Numbered from the stretch's first letter, positions 40,301 to 49,335 are shown. The stretch: 64,000 nt of DNA from Prevotella sp. 10(H) (GCF_000711235.1 NZ_JOMI01000009.1:372001-436000); one strand, 5' to 3'. Notes: generated by a model not told the origin, from the sequence alone. Translations and numbers: made by a program.

Positions 40301-43300
40301 TTATCTCTTAATACTTTCTACTACTACAGGCCCCAGCAATCCCGATTTGAAGAGTTGGGATTCGGCTTTCCACGGTTGTGCTGGAATCCACGTTTTACGC
40401 AGGTCTTCCGGCAAATTCAGGTCGCCTATCAATCTGTTGGCCCATGTAGTTACAAGCTCTATCTCGACAGCGTTTTCTCCTTTATTTACAAAGTCGGTAA
40501 TGTCTACACGGTATGGAGCCGTCCATACGCCGCCTGCATATTTACCGTTTACTTTTACTTTAGCCATAGCCGATAGGTTATTTAGGTTGATAAATACCCT
40601 GTCGTCGGCAGGCTTATCGGCTAAATTGAAAGTGTTATTATACAGTATTGTGCCCGAGTAATATTTAATATCCGGATTTTCATTTGTACTTATATCTTCC
40701 AGCTTATCCATTTTCACCGGTTCGGCAGGGCCTCTCTTTTGCTTGTCGAAAGTCAGCGACCAGCCACTGTTGAGGTCAGCCATAATCTGAGGTTCTGGGA
40801 AGTTTATATCTGCACTTGATGATGCAGGCGCTGCAGAAACTTTGTCGCGGAATACTATGAATACGCTTTCATAGGCATCCAGTTTCAGAGGAACGATTGT
40901 ACCTGTCGCTGTTTCGCTGAAGGCAGGCAATTTACGTATCGAGCCATTAGTCGCATCCCATAATTCCGGCTGCATTCCTTTCACCCTCAGTTCAGGATTG
41001 GTGGCAATCTTTTTATCACTTTGATTTGTTATGAAGTAAACCTCCATACCGTTAATCGTACGGTGATTATAAAGCACAGGCTCATCGGCATTAGTCTTAC
41101 AATCAGGTACGCAGTTGATAAGTGCAAAAGCTTCTTCCATATTCATACCGTCGATAAGTGTTCCCTGACCGATTTTTGCATATTTCGTACCTGCATCTAC
41201 TTTCGACCAAAGTTCATTTGCCATGCTCTTCACTTCTTCATCGGCTTTCGGATAATTTTCAAAACTCGGTGAACGTTTAGGAGCAGGGCCCAATACTACG
41301 CCACCGCCTTCGATCAGTTGTTTTATTTTCGCCAACAGTTCAGGGCGCATGGTTTCCAGTTTAGGTAAGACTAGTATCCTGTATTGTGTACCGTGAGGCA
41401 ATGTAAGCAGGCCGTCTTTTACGGTCATGTATTTTTCGATTACCTCTGCATTTATATAGTCGAACTGATATCCTCTAGGCAATGCTGGATCGGTTATCCC
41501 AGTCATCTTAGGAGCATCTTCCCCAATAAAATATGCTACATCCGCCACATTAAGTCCCTGCTGAAGCATAAAGTTTGTCCGCTTCAGATAGGAAGTAAAC
41601 AAATCCATTTGTGAGAACCATGTATTTTTCCTGTTGAATTCGTTGCCAAACCATGCATTTACGCCCGGCTCTTTATCTTCGTAAGGCTGTGAGATGTAAA
41701 CATGAAGCAATGTATTGTTTATGCCTTCTGAAAAGAACCTGTCGCCGCGCGGTTTCATCTGTGCAGGGTAACGGTGGAATGCACCGCCTGCCGCAGTAAA
41801 CGATTCGGCGGATATTTTTGTCTTTCCGTATATATGTCCGCACGATGAGGCTGCGCGGTTTTCTATATCACCCAGTGAGCCTTCACTCCAGAATTCGCCT
41901 CCGATTTCGTCAGACTGACCGCCGTATTGCAGAAATTCTCCCGGGAATCCCCAGTGACCGTAATTTTCGAGCCAGGTTCTGAGGCCGTATTTATGGCTGA
42001 TTTCCCTTAATCCCGCAACGTAATCATAGGCCACTTTATCGGCTACAAGCCGGCGCATATCCCATAAGAAACGGTTAGAAGCATCTTCGCTTTGTATAAC
42101 AACGCCATTATATACAGGCAGGAACGGAAGCGCATCGTATCCATAGCGTTGCTTGAAATCTTCGAGGAATGTGTCTGTAAAGTTTTGACCGCCTGTTTCG
42201 TAGCTGTCCTGTACCACCACTTTCCATGTCTTGCGGTCTTCGGCAGGTATGCGTCTGATTATCTCACCCATATAAGCTTCGAAATGGGCTTCGGCGTGCT
42301 TTTTGCTCATCTTATCTATTTCAAATCCTGTTGCTTCGGGGCTGGCAGGTGAATTCTGAGTCCCTGTAGGAACCATTCCGCTACGCATTACTATCCAGTC
42401 TCCTGCAGGAGCGTCCCAAGTTAGTTGGTCGCCTTTCAGGTGTTCGGTAATATCGATTACATCCGACGGTTTTATATATAATGACTCATCGCTGACTTCC
42501 GGCTGGTCTTTCCATTGATATTCGTGCCAGTAAGGCAGCGGATCCTGAAACATTCGTGCCAGTGTCTTTTCAGGATATCTTTCTATACCCGGAAGACTGC
42601 TCAACTCAACATCTTTGATACCGCTGTTTGGCCGCAATCCCGATATTGTGAGCCGGAATTCGGTAGCTGTGGTTTCAGGTACAGAAATCATTATAGGAGC
42701 ATAAGGATCGAAACCTACATTCGCTGCAGGATTGTATCTGCTGATAGCGAATTCCGAAAGGGTAGTATATGCACCGTCTTTTTTCACTTCCAGTTTTGCA
42801 GGAGAGTGGAACCGGTTATGAGTAATGTATATTTTTAAATTACGTAACGTAAGCGGTTCGTTTGCCGTAAAGTTGAAAGTGACTTCTTTCACATTCTCCG
42901 GAAATGTGATTTCTGTATTTTTATCTCCGTCGATAATATTATTCACACCCGAAATATTAGGAGTGGAAGAAACTCTTCCGTTGCGGGCAGAAAGTACCGT
43001 ACCTTTCTTACTTACATCAGGATAAGCCAGTACTTTTACATCTTGAAAATCTCCCTGAGGTTTTTCGAGTGTGATATCTATCTTTTTACCGCCTTCTACA
43101 GGAGTCCTGCTCGATGCCAGATAGCGCATCGCTTCTTCCGGTTTTACCCATGGGCCACCCGATTGGCTCCAGCCCGGAGAATTGAAGATTCCTATTTCGA
43201 TGTTTAATTCAGTAGCGGTTTTAAGAGCTTTGTGCAGAACTTTCCACCATTCTTCGGTATTGAATTGTACTTTACCGCGTCCTGATTCACCTTCCGATAG

Positions 43301-43540
43301 ACCGATGTTCCCGATAAAGGCGCGATTTATTCCGGCTTCTTTCATCGACTGCAGGTCTTTTACTACTCCTTCTTCGGAGAGATGATCAGATATCCAGTAC
43401 CAGTAAACGGAAGTCTGTATAGAGTCCGGTGGATTTATAAATCCTGCTTCGAGAGATTTCGAGGTTACAGTTTTGTTCCCGCAATTACAGAAGCAAAACA
43501 ACGTTAATGCAACTAGCAGAAAATAAGGTGTTTTTTTCAT
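40301..43540 (-). CDS. GH106-type alpha-L-rhamnosidase
   Basis: A secreted enzyme of 1079 aa with lipoprotein-like signal peptide (KKTPYFLLVALTLFCFCNC). The N-terminal part has the GH106 start SVYWYWISDHLSEEGVVKDL and FNSPGWSQSGGPWVKPEEAM; the centre has DSYETGGQNFTDTF, EIGGEFWSEGSLGDIEN and KISAESFTAAGGAFHRYPAQ, where catalytic glutamates are expected; the C-terminus has a galactose-binding-like sandwich (NNLSAMAKVKVNGKYAGGVW). The ATG at 43540 is preferred over one at 43594 because the signal peptide starts there and a promoter lies at 43607. GH106 enzymes remove alpha-L-rhamnose from pectins and other plant polymers. Divergent from an AraC regulator. Confidence 0.9.
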   Translation of the reverse strand: MKKTPYFLLVALTLFCFCNCGNKTVTSKSLEAGFINPPDSIQTSVYWYWISDHLSEEGVVKDLQSMKEAGINRAFIGNIGLSEGESGRGKVQFNTEEWWKVLHKALKTATELNIEIGIFNSPGWSQSGGPWVKPEEAMRYLASSRTPVEGGKKIDITLEKPQGDFQDVKVLAYPDVSKKGTVLSARNGRVSSTPNISGVNNIIDGDKNTEITFPENVKEVTFNFTANEPLTLRNLKIYITHNRFHSPAKLEVKKDGAYTTLSEFAISRYNPAANVGFDPYAPIMISVPETTATEFRLTISGLRPNSGIKDVELSSLPGIERYPEKTLARMFQDPLPYWHEYQWKDQPEVSDESLYIKPSDVIDITEHLKGDQLTWDAPAGDWIVMRSGMVPTGTQNSPASPEATGFEIDKMSKKHAEAHFEAYMGEIIRRIPAEDRKTWKVVVQDSYETGGQNFTDTFLEDFKQRYGYDALPFLPVYNGVVIQSEDASNRFLWDMRRLVADKVAYDYVAGLREISHKYGLRTWLENYGHWGFPGEFLQYGGQSDEIGGEFWSEGSLGDIENRAASSCGHIYGKTKISAESFTAAGGAFHRYPAQMKPRGDRFFSEGINNTLLHVYISQPYEDKEPGVNAWFGNEFNRKNTWFSQMDLFTSYLKRTNFMLQQGLNVADVAYFIGEDAPKMTGITDPALPRGYQFDYINAEVIEKYMTVKDGLLTLPHGTQYRILVLPKLETMRPELLAKIKQLIEGGGVVLGPAPKRSPSFENYPKADEEVKSMANELWSKVDAGTKYAKIGQGTLIDGMNMEEAFALINCVPDCKTNADEPVLYNHRTINGMEVYFITNQSDKKIATNPELRVKGMQPELWDATNGSIRKLPAFSETATGTIVPLKLDAYESVFIVFRDKVSAAPASSSADINFPEPQIMADLNSGWSLTFDKQKRGPAEPVKMDKLEDISTNENPDIKYYSGTILYNNTFNLADKPADDRVFINLNNLSAMAKVKVNGKYAGGVWTAPYRVDITDFVNKGENAVEIELVTTWANRLIGDLNLPEDLRKTWIPAQPWKAESQLFKSGLLGPVVVESIKR

Positions 43541-43606
43541 GGGTTTTATTTTTATACTTACAATAGTGATTAGATTTCCATATTTTTGGAGCATAATATA
43601 CCGCTA

Positions 43607-43635
43607 CAAAGATAATTGCTTGTTCTTTTAACAAA
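43607..43635 (-). promoter_or_regulatory. Promoter of the GH106 gene
   Basis: CAAAGATA (43607-43614) is the -7 motif and CAAA (43632-43635) a -33 element at 17-bp spacing on the coding strand. The -33 lies inside the first copy of the 41-bp repeat described next. Confidence 0.6.
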
Positions 43636-43823
43636 TTAAAAGTTTTGACATAAAGATTTGAAAAACTGATTATTTGAAATACTTAATATATCATTTTACA
43701 AAAGTTTTTTGCCAAGTAACGTATTAAATATAGGTCTGATTTTTTGCCATATACGTTTGCCCGAATGTGAATTGTTGTTTTTTTAACAAATTAAAGGATT
43801 TTGACATAAAGATTTAAAAAAAC
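43626..43823. promoter_or_regulatory. Duplicated 41-43-bp motif in the AraC/GH106 intergenic region
   Basis: The sequence from 43626 to 43666 (starting TTTTAACAAATTAAAAG and containing TTTTGACATAAAGATTT) recurs, with a few changes, at 43781-43823. The copies are direct and 155 bp apart. Copy one covers the -33 region of the GH106 promoter, copy two lies 90 bp before the AraC gene. They are good candidates for binding sites of the AraC regulator. The rest of the 372-bp gap holds no gene. Confidence 0.6.
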
Positions 43824-43912
43824 GATATTTTAGTGACATAAAATCATCTCTCCTTTGAATTTTTTTTTGTTACATTGCAAATTATTAGCTTTACAAGTAA
43901 CCTTTAAATAGA

Positions 43913-44818
43913 ATGAAAGACTCGATTCATTTAAAATATCTGATAGTAAATGAAACAGACTTACTGTGGGGATTGACTGTTAACTCGGTCGGTTATCAAT
44001 GCATTGAGCCTAATTCGACATACCCTCCCGGAAATCATCCTACACGATATTTATTTTCCACAGACAGGGGACGTATCCTTGACGAGTACCAGTTGTTATA
44101 TATCACTAAAGGAAAGGGAACCTTTTTGTCGGATGTATCCGGTAAAAAGGATAAATATGCACTGAACGAAGGAAATATGTTTCTGCTTTTTCCCGGCGAA
44201 TGGCACAATTATATGCCCGAAAAGCAAACAGGCTGGGATGAATACTGGATAGGATTTAAAGGAGTTAATATCGACAGCCGTGTAACGAATGGCTTCTTCA
44301 ATAAAGGAAAACCTGTATATAATGTCGGGCTGAATAATGAAATAGTAGAACTGTATAAGCAGGCCATACAGACCGCTATAGACCAGAAATCGGGCTTCCA
44401 GCAAATGCTGGCGGGAATTGTGAATCACTTGTTAGGGCTGGCTTATTCGCTCGATAAGAACTATTCCTTTGAAAACTCCGAATCGCTGAACCAGATCAAC
44501 AAGGCCAAAATTATTATACTGGAAAATTTTAAGGATATTAAACCGCAGGATATTGCCGAACAGTTGAATATGAGTTATTCCAACTTTCGAAAAATATTTA
44601 AGGAATATACAGGCTTTGCACCCTCGCAATACATACAGGAACTGAAAATACAAAAATCGAAGGAGTTATTGACAAATACCATGATTCCTGTGAAGGAAAT
44701 AGCTTATCTTATGGGGTTTGAAAATCAGGAATACTTCTTCACAGCTTTCAAAAAGAAGAATAAAACGACCCCTGTCGAATACCGCAGATTTACGCAGGGC
44801 CCGCGTGGTAAAGAGTAA
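43913..44818 (+). CDS. AraC family regulator of the rhamnosidase locus
   Basis: A 301-aa regulator. Residues about 35-140 form a cupin sensing domain (YQLLYITKGKGTFLSDVSG, FLLFPGEWHNYMPEKQTGWD, EYWIGFKG); residues about 200-295 are the two-part helix-turn-helix with LNMSYSNFRKIFKEYTGFAP and GFENQEYFFTAFKKKNKTTP. It lies between two rhamnosidase genes, divergent from GH106 and upstream of the GH78-like gene, so it probably activates both in response to rhamnose or a rhamnoside; this is inference from position. Confidence 0.9.
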   Translation: MKDSIHLKYLIVNETDLLWGLTVNSVGYQCIEPNSTYPPGNHPTRYLFSTDRGRILDEYQLLYITKGKGTFLSDVSGKKDKYALNEGNMFLLFPGEWHNYMPEKQTGWDEYWIGFKGVNIDSRVTNGFFNKGKPVYNVGLNNEIVELYKQAIQTAIDQKSGFQQMLAGIVNHLLGLAYSLDKNYSFENSESLNQINKAKIIILENFKDIKPQDIAEQLNMSYSNFRKIFKEYTGFAPSQYIQELKIQKSKELLTNTMIPVKEIAYLMGFENQEYFFTAFKKKNKTTPVEYRRFTQGPRGKE

Positions 44819-44891
44819 TATATAGCGTTCTTATAATCATTTATTATAATATCTCTGTCAATTTTTCATATACGCGGATCGATAGAGAAGC

Positions 44892-44899
44892 TATCTTTG
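44892..44899 (+). promoter_or_regulatory. -7 promoter motif for the GH78-like gene
   Basis: TATCTTTG, a full TAnnTTTG match, 56 bp before the start codon. Confidence 0.5.
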
Positions 44900-44955
44900 T
44901 GGTCAGATAAAATAGTATATTTCAGATAGTATAACAGTTAACTAAAAATAGATAT

Positions 44956-46725
44956 ATGAGAAAAATACTAAGTTTGACACTTATTTTTTTATTATCATTT
45001 AATGGAATTGTATCCGCACAGGAACTACCGCCGGTTTTCAAAAATGATAAGGATTTAAAAACCAGACCGACCTCTTTAGTTACTAAATATCTTACCCCAA
45101 CACGTATCGTATGGACTTCGGACAACAACAGCGGAAAATATGTTGTCAATCCGCAGTCTGTTCTGATACAAGGAAACGGACAAGCCGACCTTAACAGAGG
45201 CAAATACCTTAAGTTAGTAAGTGACGGCACTCACAAAGGAGGCATCATCCTCGACTTTGGGAGGGAGATACAGGGAGGTATAGAAATCATTACTTCGTCC
45301 AGTAATAAAAATCCTGCCGGTAAACTGCGGATACGTTTCGGCGAATCGGTAGCCGAGACGATGAGCGACATAGGTGGAAAAGGAGGTGCGACGAACGATC
45401 ATGCCATGCGTGATTTCGAAGTCACTTTGCCTTGGCTGGGACGGTTGCTTGTAGGCGAATCCGGTTTCCGCTTCGTGCGCATAGATGCTGTGGATGCTGA
45501 TGCAGCCATAGAGATAAAGGAAGTAAATGCTGCTTTCTCATACCGCGATATCCCTTATCTGGGGTCTTTCCGCTGTAATGATGAGCGCCTGAACGATATA
45601 TGGATGACAGGAGCATATACCGTACATCTGAATATGCAGGATTACCTGTGGGACGCAATAAAACGCGACAGACTTGTATGGGTAGGCGACCTTCATCCCG
45701 AAGTGATGACTATCAATACCGTATTCGGCTATAATGAAGTAGTGCCGAAAAGCCTCGACCTAGCCCGTGACCTTACTCCGCTACCCGGATGGATGAATGA
45801 TATCAGTTCCTATTCGATGTGGTGGGTAATTCTACATCGAGACTGGTACTTGTATCAGGGTAATCTGGATTACCTCAAGGAGCAGCAGGATTATCTTTCC
45901 CGTCTCCTTAAATTCTTAAGTGAGAAGATAGACGAAAACGGAAAAGAAAAACTGGACGGGGGACGTTTCCTAGACTGGCCGTCGAGCGGGAATCCGGAAG
46001 CTATACATGCAGGCTTGCAGTCTATGATGATTATGACTTTCGAGGCAGGGGAGGAATTAAGTAAAATACTTAAAGATACGGAGAGCCAGAAACTTTGTCA
46101 GGCAGCAGTGAAGAAACTTAAAAAGCATGTCCCTGCGATAACTACATCCAAACAGGCTGCAGCCTTGCTGGGGATATCCGGACTTATTCCGGCTGAAAGA
46201 GCAAACAAGGAAGTACTATCAAAGAATGGTGTGCATGGAATGTCGACATTCTATGGCTATTACATGCTGGATGCCCGAGCTAAAGCGGGCGATTATATAG
46301 GTGCATTGAATAATATCCGTCAGTATTGGGGTGCGATGCTCGATCTGGGCGCAACCTCTTTCTGGGAAGATTTCGATATAGACTGGATGAAAAATGCAGC
46401 ACGTATAGATGAAGTAGTACCTGCCGATAAAGTAGATGTACACGGTTCATATGGAGCATATTGCTACAAAGGATTTCGCCATAGCTTTTGCCATGGCTGG
46501 GCATCAGGCCCTACTACATGGCTTAGCCGTTACGTATTGGGTGTGGAACCGCTGGATGCAGGCTGTAAGAAAGTAAGAATCTCTCCTAATCTGGGTGATC
46601 TGGAATGGGTCGAAGGCTCTTTCCCTACTCCGCAGGGTGTGATTCAAATAAAACATACCAAACAGGCCGACGGAAAGATCAAATCGGAAATAAAGGCTCC
46701 TGACGGTGTTATAGTACAGAAATAA
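44956..46725 (+). CDS. Short GH78-like alpha-L-rhamnosidase
   Basis: A 589-aa secreted protein with signal peptide ending VSAQ. Residues about 75-200 form a beta-domain (GGIILDFGREIQGGIEI, RIRFGESVAETM); residues about 205-520 are the six-hairpin barrel (FRCNDERLNDIWMTGAYTVH, IKRDRLVWVGDLHPEVMTIN, GATSFWEDFDIDWMKNA); a short C-terminal domain has GVEPLDAGCKKVRISPNLGD. It is shorter than classical GH78 enzymes (about 900 aa) and lacks their N-terminal modules. The usual acid motif DERLGW is here RDRLVW, so activity may differ. Together with GH106 and the AraC regulator it makes a rhamnoside-breakdown locus. Confidence 0.85.
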   Translation: MRKILSLTLIFLLSFNGIVSAQELPPVFKNDKDLKTRPTSLVTKYLTPTRIVWTSDNNSGKYVVNPQSVLIQGNGQADLNRGKYLKLVSDGTHKGGIILDFGREIQGGIEIITSSSNKNPAGKLRIRFGESVAETMSDIGGKGGATNDHAMRDFEVTLPWLGRLLVGESGFRFVRIDAVDADAAIEIKEVNAAFSYRDIPYLGSFRCNDERLNDIWMTGAYTVHLNMQDYLWDAIKRDRLVWVGDLHPEVMTINTVFGYNEVVPKSLDLARDLTPLPGWMNDISSYSMWWVILHRDWYLYQGNLDYLKEQQDYLSRLLKFLSEKIDENGKEKLDGGRFLDWPSSGNPEAIHAGLQSMMIMTFEAGEELSKILKDTESQKLCQAAVKKLKKHVPAITTSKQAAALLGISGLIPAERANKEVLSKNGVHGMSTFYGYYMLDARAKAGDYIGALNNIRQYWGAMLDLGATSFWEDFDIDWMKNAARIDEVVPADKVDVHGSYGAYCYKGFRHSFCHGWASGPTTWLSRYVLGVEPLDAGCKKVRISPNLGDLEWVEGSFPTPQGVIQIKHTKQADGKIKSEIKAPDGVIVQK

Positions 46726-46744
46726 ATTATTTTATAAAGAAAAA

Positions 46745-46768
46745 GGGTTGCATATCAATGCAACCCCT
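46745..46768. terminator. Bidirectional terminator between GH78-like and DUF4377 genes
   Basis: GGGTTGCAT (46745-46753) and ATGCAACCC (46758-46766) form a 9-bp stem, flanked by AAAA on one side and CTTTT on the other. Confidence 0.8.
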
Positions 46769-46779
46769 TTTAATGTAAG

Positions 46780-47166
46780 TTATAACGATTCTTCAGGCTC
46801 GTTGTCTTCCAGATCGTCACCGCTTGGCATTTGAGGCATGTCCTGAGATGTCTTTTCTTCTTTCGAAATCTCTTTTACCAACGAATACATTAATGTAGAT
46901 TGGTCTGCTGCCGGATGTTCCCTTTCCACTACTTTTACTTCGAGTTGGTATTCATATCCCGGTTCATAATTGAAGCCCTCTATATTGTTGTAGAAAAATT
47001 CCCAGTCTGTCTGGCCTTCTTTCTTTACCAGCAGGCATTTCATGGGCGATACACCAACACAGTCGCCTTGTTGCGATGCCACGGTTAATTTTTCAGTTTT
47101 TCCGGATTTGCCACACGCTCCGAAGAATATTGCAATGGCAAATAGAAATACAATTGTTTTTTGCAT
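46780..47166 (-). CDS. DUF4377 lipoprotein
   Basis: A 128-aa lipoprotein; the start at 47166 gives a normal signal peptide (QKTIVFLFAIAIFFGACGK) whereas the ORF open from 47226 adds an unlikely prefix. The mature part fits DUF4377: LTVASQQGDCVGVSPMKCLL, then TDWEFFYNNIEGFNYEPGYE and YQLEVKVVEREHPAADQS. Related domains occur in META/HslJ-type envelope stress proteins; function unknown. The acidic tail (PSGDDLEDNEPEESL) is low complexity. Convergent with the GH78-like gene. Confidence 0.78.
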   Translation of the reverse strand: MQKTIVFLFAIAIFFGACGKSGKTEKLTVASQQGDCVGVSPMKCLLVKKEGQTDWEFFYNNIEGFNYEPGYEYQLEVKVVEREHPAADQSTLMYSLVKEISKEEKTSQDMPQMPSGDDLEDNEPEESL

Positions 47167-47248
47167 GATTATAATAGTTTGATAATTAATAAAATACACT
47201 ACGTGTTTAGTAACAAATTTTAACACGTAAAGTTCAATATATTCTTAG

Positions 47249-48358
47249 TCATTTTACTACATATTCTACTTCGTGCGCTTCTGTAAGCAATGGTATTTCC
47301 AGTTTATACAACATCTTATCCAATACATTTTCAGCCAAAGGATGTTCTCTGTTGCGGTTTTGTTCACGCCATGCATCATACGGTTTCTCTATGTACACTA
47401 TTTTTACTTTTGCACCATACATGGTGAACAAGTCGACGAGTTGCTGACGCATCAGGTGTGTAATATTAGTCGCATTCCATACAAAATCCTGTTTTTTGCG
47501 AAGGTATTCCCGCGCCTGTTCTTTAGCTTCCTGCACCACTCTTCCTGTACCCGTCCTGTCGGTAGGGCTGTACTTATATTTACGGCGTATGGCATCGAGG
47601 CTGATAACAGGAATATCTTTCTTCAGGGATTTTAAATAGTGATCTTTTCCCATGCCCGGCAATCCCGATAATATGGTAGCTTCACATTTGAAGTCATCAT
47701 ATGGCACATAACCGATATAGCCGTCTATCGTATTGAAGTACTGATAACGCGCATTCGCGGTAGGAAATTCTATTGCTTTTCCCCAGCATCCTTCTTCTTT
47801 ACAGAACATTTCGAATAGCTCTAAAGATTCCAGTAAAGCTTCCGGATCGTCACAAATTCTTCCCCGTGCGTCTGCCTCTGCCAGCATTTTCAGGTGCTGC
47901 GTATTTGTCCGCAGCGATACGGCATGTATCCTCTTTGCAGGCTCCTGTTTCTCCATTAACCATAACGGCAGGCCATGGAAGCGTACTAATGATGCTACTT
48001 TTTCGCGTATTGAAAATGGGGTAGGAATATCTTTAAATAATATTTCTCTTACGGTATATTCCCCTTTTCGGGCGTGACCGTTAGCAGAGATTGCTCCGTT
48101 ACCTTCATCCTGCGATGTAGAACGTTTCTCTACGTCATGTAATAATGCTGCTGCCCACAGGATTTCTTTTTCCTGTTCCGGCAGAGCTTTATACTCGGAC
48201 ATACTCGTCAGTTCGTCCAATACCATTTGCGTATGTATGGCAACATTGCCTTCGGCATGATGTACTTTATGCTGAGGTACATTTTTCATTTCGGCAACCC
48301 ACTGGAATTCCTGTTCGAGTGCTTGCCATTCTTTATTTTGTGTTAGTTTCCAAGTCAT
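47249..48358 (-). CDS. HD-Pnk: HD phosphoesterase fused to polynucleotide kinase (RNA end-healing)
   Basis: A 369-aa two-domain enzyme. The N-terminal HD domain (about 28-150) has KVHHAEGNVAIHTQM, LLHDVEK (His74-Asp75) and NGHARKG, the metal-binding residues of HD phosphohydrolases. The C-terminal domain (about 225-369) is a P-loop kinase with GLPGMGKDHYL, SLDAIRRKYKY and a lid region EQNRNREHPLAENVL. This fusion matches HD-Pnk proteins such as that of Runella slithyformis, which remove 2',3'-cyclic phosphates and phosphorylate 5'-OH ends. Its start overlaps the upstream RNA ligase gene by 26 bp, so both should be made together: this enzyme heals broken RNA ends, the ligase seals them. Confidence 0.88.
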   Translation of the reverse strand: MTWKLTQNKEWQALEQEFQWVAEMKNVPQHKVHHAEGNVAIHTQMVLDELTSMSEYKALPEQEKEILWAAALLHDVEKRSTSQDEGNGAISANGHARKGEYTVREILFKDIPTPFSIREKVASLVRFHGLPLWLMEKQEPAKRIHAVSLRTNTQHLKMLAEADARGRICDDPEALLESLELFEMFCKEEGCWGKAIEFPTANARYQYFNTIDGYIGYVPYDDFKCEATILSGLPGMGKDHYLKSLKKDIPVISLDAIRRKYKYSPTDRTGTGRVVQEAKEQAREYLRKKQDFVWNATNITHLMRQQLVDLFTMYGAKVKIVYIEKPYDAWREQNRNREHPLAENVLDKMLYKLEIPLLTEAHEVEYVVK

Positions 48359-49070
48359 AATTATATTCTCCTTTCTTTGTATTTATTTCCCAGACCAGTC
48401 TGGCGCGTTTCCAGTTGCGGGTCCAGTGCTCACTTGTTTTTACATGTCCTTTTCTTACATATTTGAAAACGTTGTGAGGAAAATCGTTTACTGTATATTC
48501 TCCTACATTGCGGCTGACTATGCCCTCCCGCGTGCAATCGGAGTTTGTTTTTGTATCCATGGTACCGAACGTGCCCGGTTCATTCGCCCAAGATAAGATT
48601 TGCTGTTCCAGCTTTTGCTGCGTAATGTCCGTTACACCCTGTATTGCTAATTCGGGCACGGTAGGGAAATCAAACATAGCAGCATAAAATTTCACTTCGT
48701 CCCACGACAGCCATTTATCAAGGCATCGGGCAGCGAAAACAAAATAGTACGATTCTAATCTCTTATATTCGATAGAATGTACCGCGTAAAGGTTTTCACC
48801 GAACAACTCGATATCGTCTAGGTCGTGCTTTATCAGTTCCCAACGTTCGCGTATCTGATTAGTCCACGGTGAAGTGGTAGGTGCTGCATGTGAACGGGCA
48901 AATACACCGAATCGGTTGAGGCAATTATTTTCCCCGTCCAGCTTTTCTGTATGCACGAGGGTTTTTATTTTTTGGATATCTTCCCAATAAGAATGATTGA
49001 TGCGGTCGTCGCTCGTTGTGCCGGGCGAAAAGGGATAATGATAGGTGCGATTATATTTTTGAGATAACAT
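48333..49070 (-). CDS. ATP-dependent RNA ligase (Rnl family)
   Basis: A 245-aa nucleotidyltransferase that joins RNA ends through a lysyl-AMP intermediate. Motif I is EKLDGENN with the expected AMP-accepting Lys43; then FARSHAAP and LFGENLYAVHSI; motif III region YYFVFAARCLDKW; motif IV EGIVSR (about residue 182); motif V FKYVRKGHV with two lysines (about 203-208). There is little beyond the catalytic core. It is the first gene of the two-gene RNA-repair operon and starts directly after a structured leader. Likely substrates are tRNAs cut by toxins or phage-induced nucleases; that is inference from the family. Confidence 0.87.
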   Translation of the reverse strand: MLSQKYNRTYHYPFSPGTTSDDRINHSYWEDIQKIKTLVHTEKLDGENNCLNRFGVFARSHAAPTTSPWTNQIRERWELIKHDLDDIELFGENLYAVHSIEYKRLESYYFVFAARCLDKWLSWDEVKFYAAMFDFPTVPELAIQGVTDITQQKLEQQILSWANEPGTFGTMDTKTNSDCTREGIVSRNVGEYTVNDFPHNVFKYVRKGHVKTSEHWTRNWKRARLVWEINTKKGEYNYDLETNTK

Positions 49071-49071
49071 A

Positions 49072-49185
49072 ATGTAATTGTTTTTAGTTCATAGAATACA
49101 ATAGAAGACAAGAGCTATAAAGTTTTTAACTTACAGCCTTGAAAAAGGCGGGATGGCTCCCGCTATGTATCCCAAACAATTACAT
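49072..49185 (-). ncRNA. Closed multi-hairpin leader upstream of the RNA ligase gene
   Basis: ATGTAATTGTTT (49072-49083) and AAACAATTACAT (49174-49185) form a perfect 12-bp closing stem. Between them lie three hairpins: AAGTT/AACTT (49120-49132), GCCTT/AAGGC (49136-49149) and GCGGGA/TCCCGC (49148-49163), the last two sharing two bases. The element sits between the promoter at 49221 and the ligase ATG at 49070. It may be a leader that controls translation, or a separate RNA that the ligase and HD-Pnk act on. No reading frame is convincing. Confidence 0.5.
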
Positions 49186-49220
49186 GACATTATTTATAAA
49201 ATAGTTATAATAATTTAATA

Positions 49221-49252
49221 CAAAGGTAGTAACATTTATTTGTGAAACCAAA
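49221..49252 (-). promoter_or_regulatory. Promoter of the RNA-repair operon
   Basis: CAAAGGTA (49221-49228) is TACCTTTG on the coding strand, a full -7 match, and CAAA at 49249-49252 is TTTG at the -33 position with exactly 20-bp spacing. This is the best two-part promoter in the window. Transcription would start near 49214, leaving a leader of about 145 nt. Confidence 0.7.
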
Positions 49253-49302
49253 TTGTGTGATATTTCCAATTCACAGCGCGTTAGATAAGGTCGTTTATTA
49301 GA

Positions 49303-49335
49303 AATAAAAAGAGCATATCCGATTAAGATATGCAC
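49303..49335 (-). terminator. Terminator after tatC
   Basis: GCATATC (49313-49319) and GATATGC (49327-49333) make a 7-bp stem followed on the minus strand by CTCTTTTTATTTC. Confidence 0.65.
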
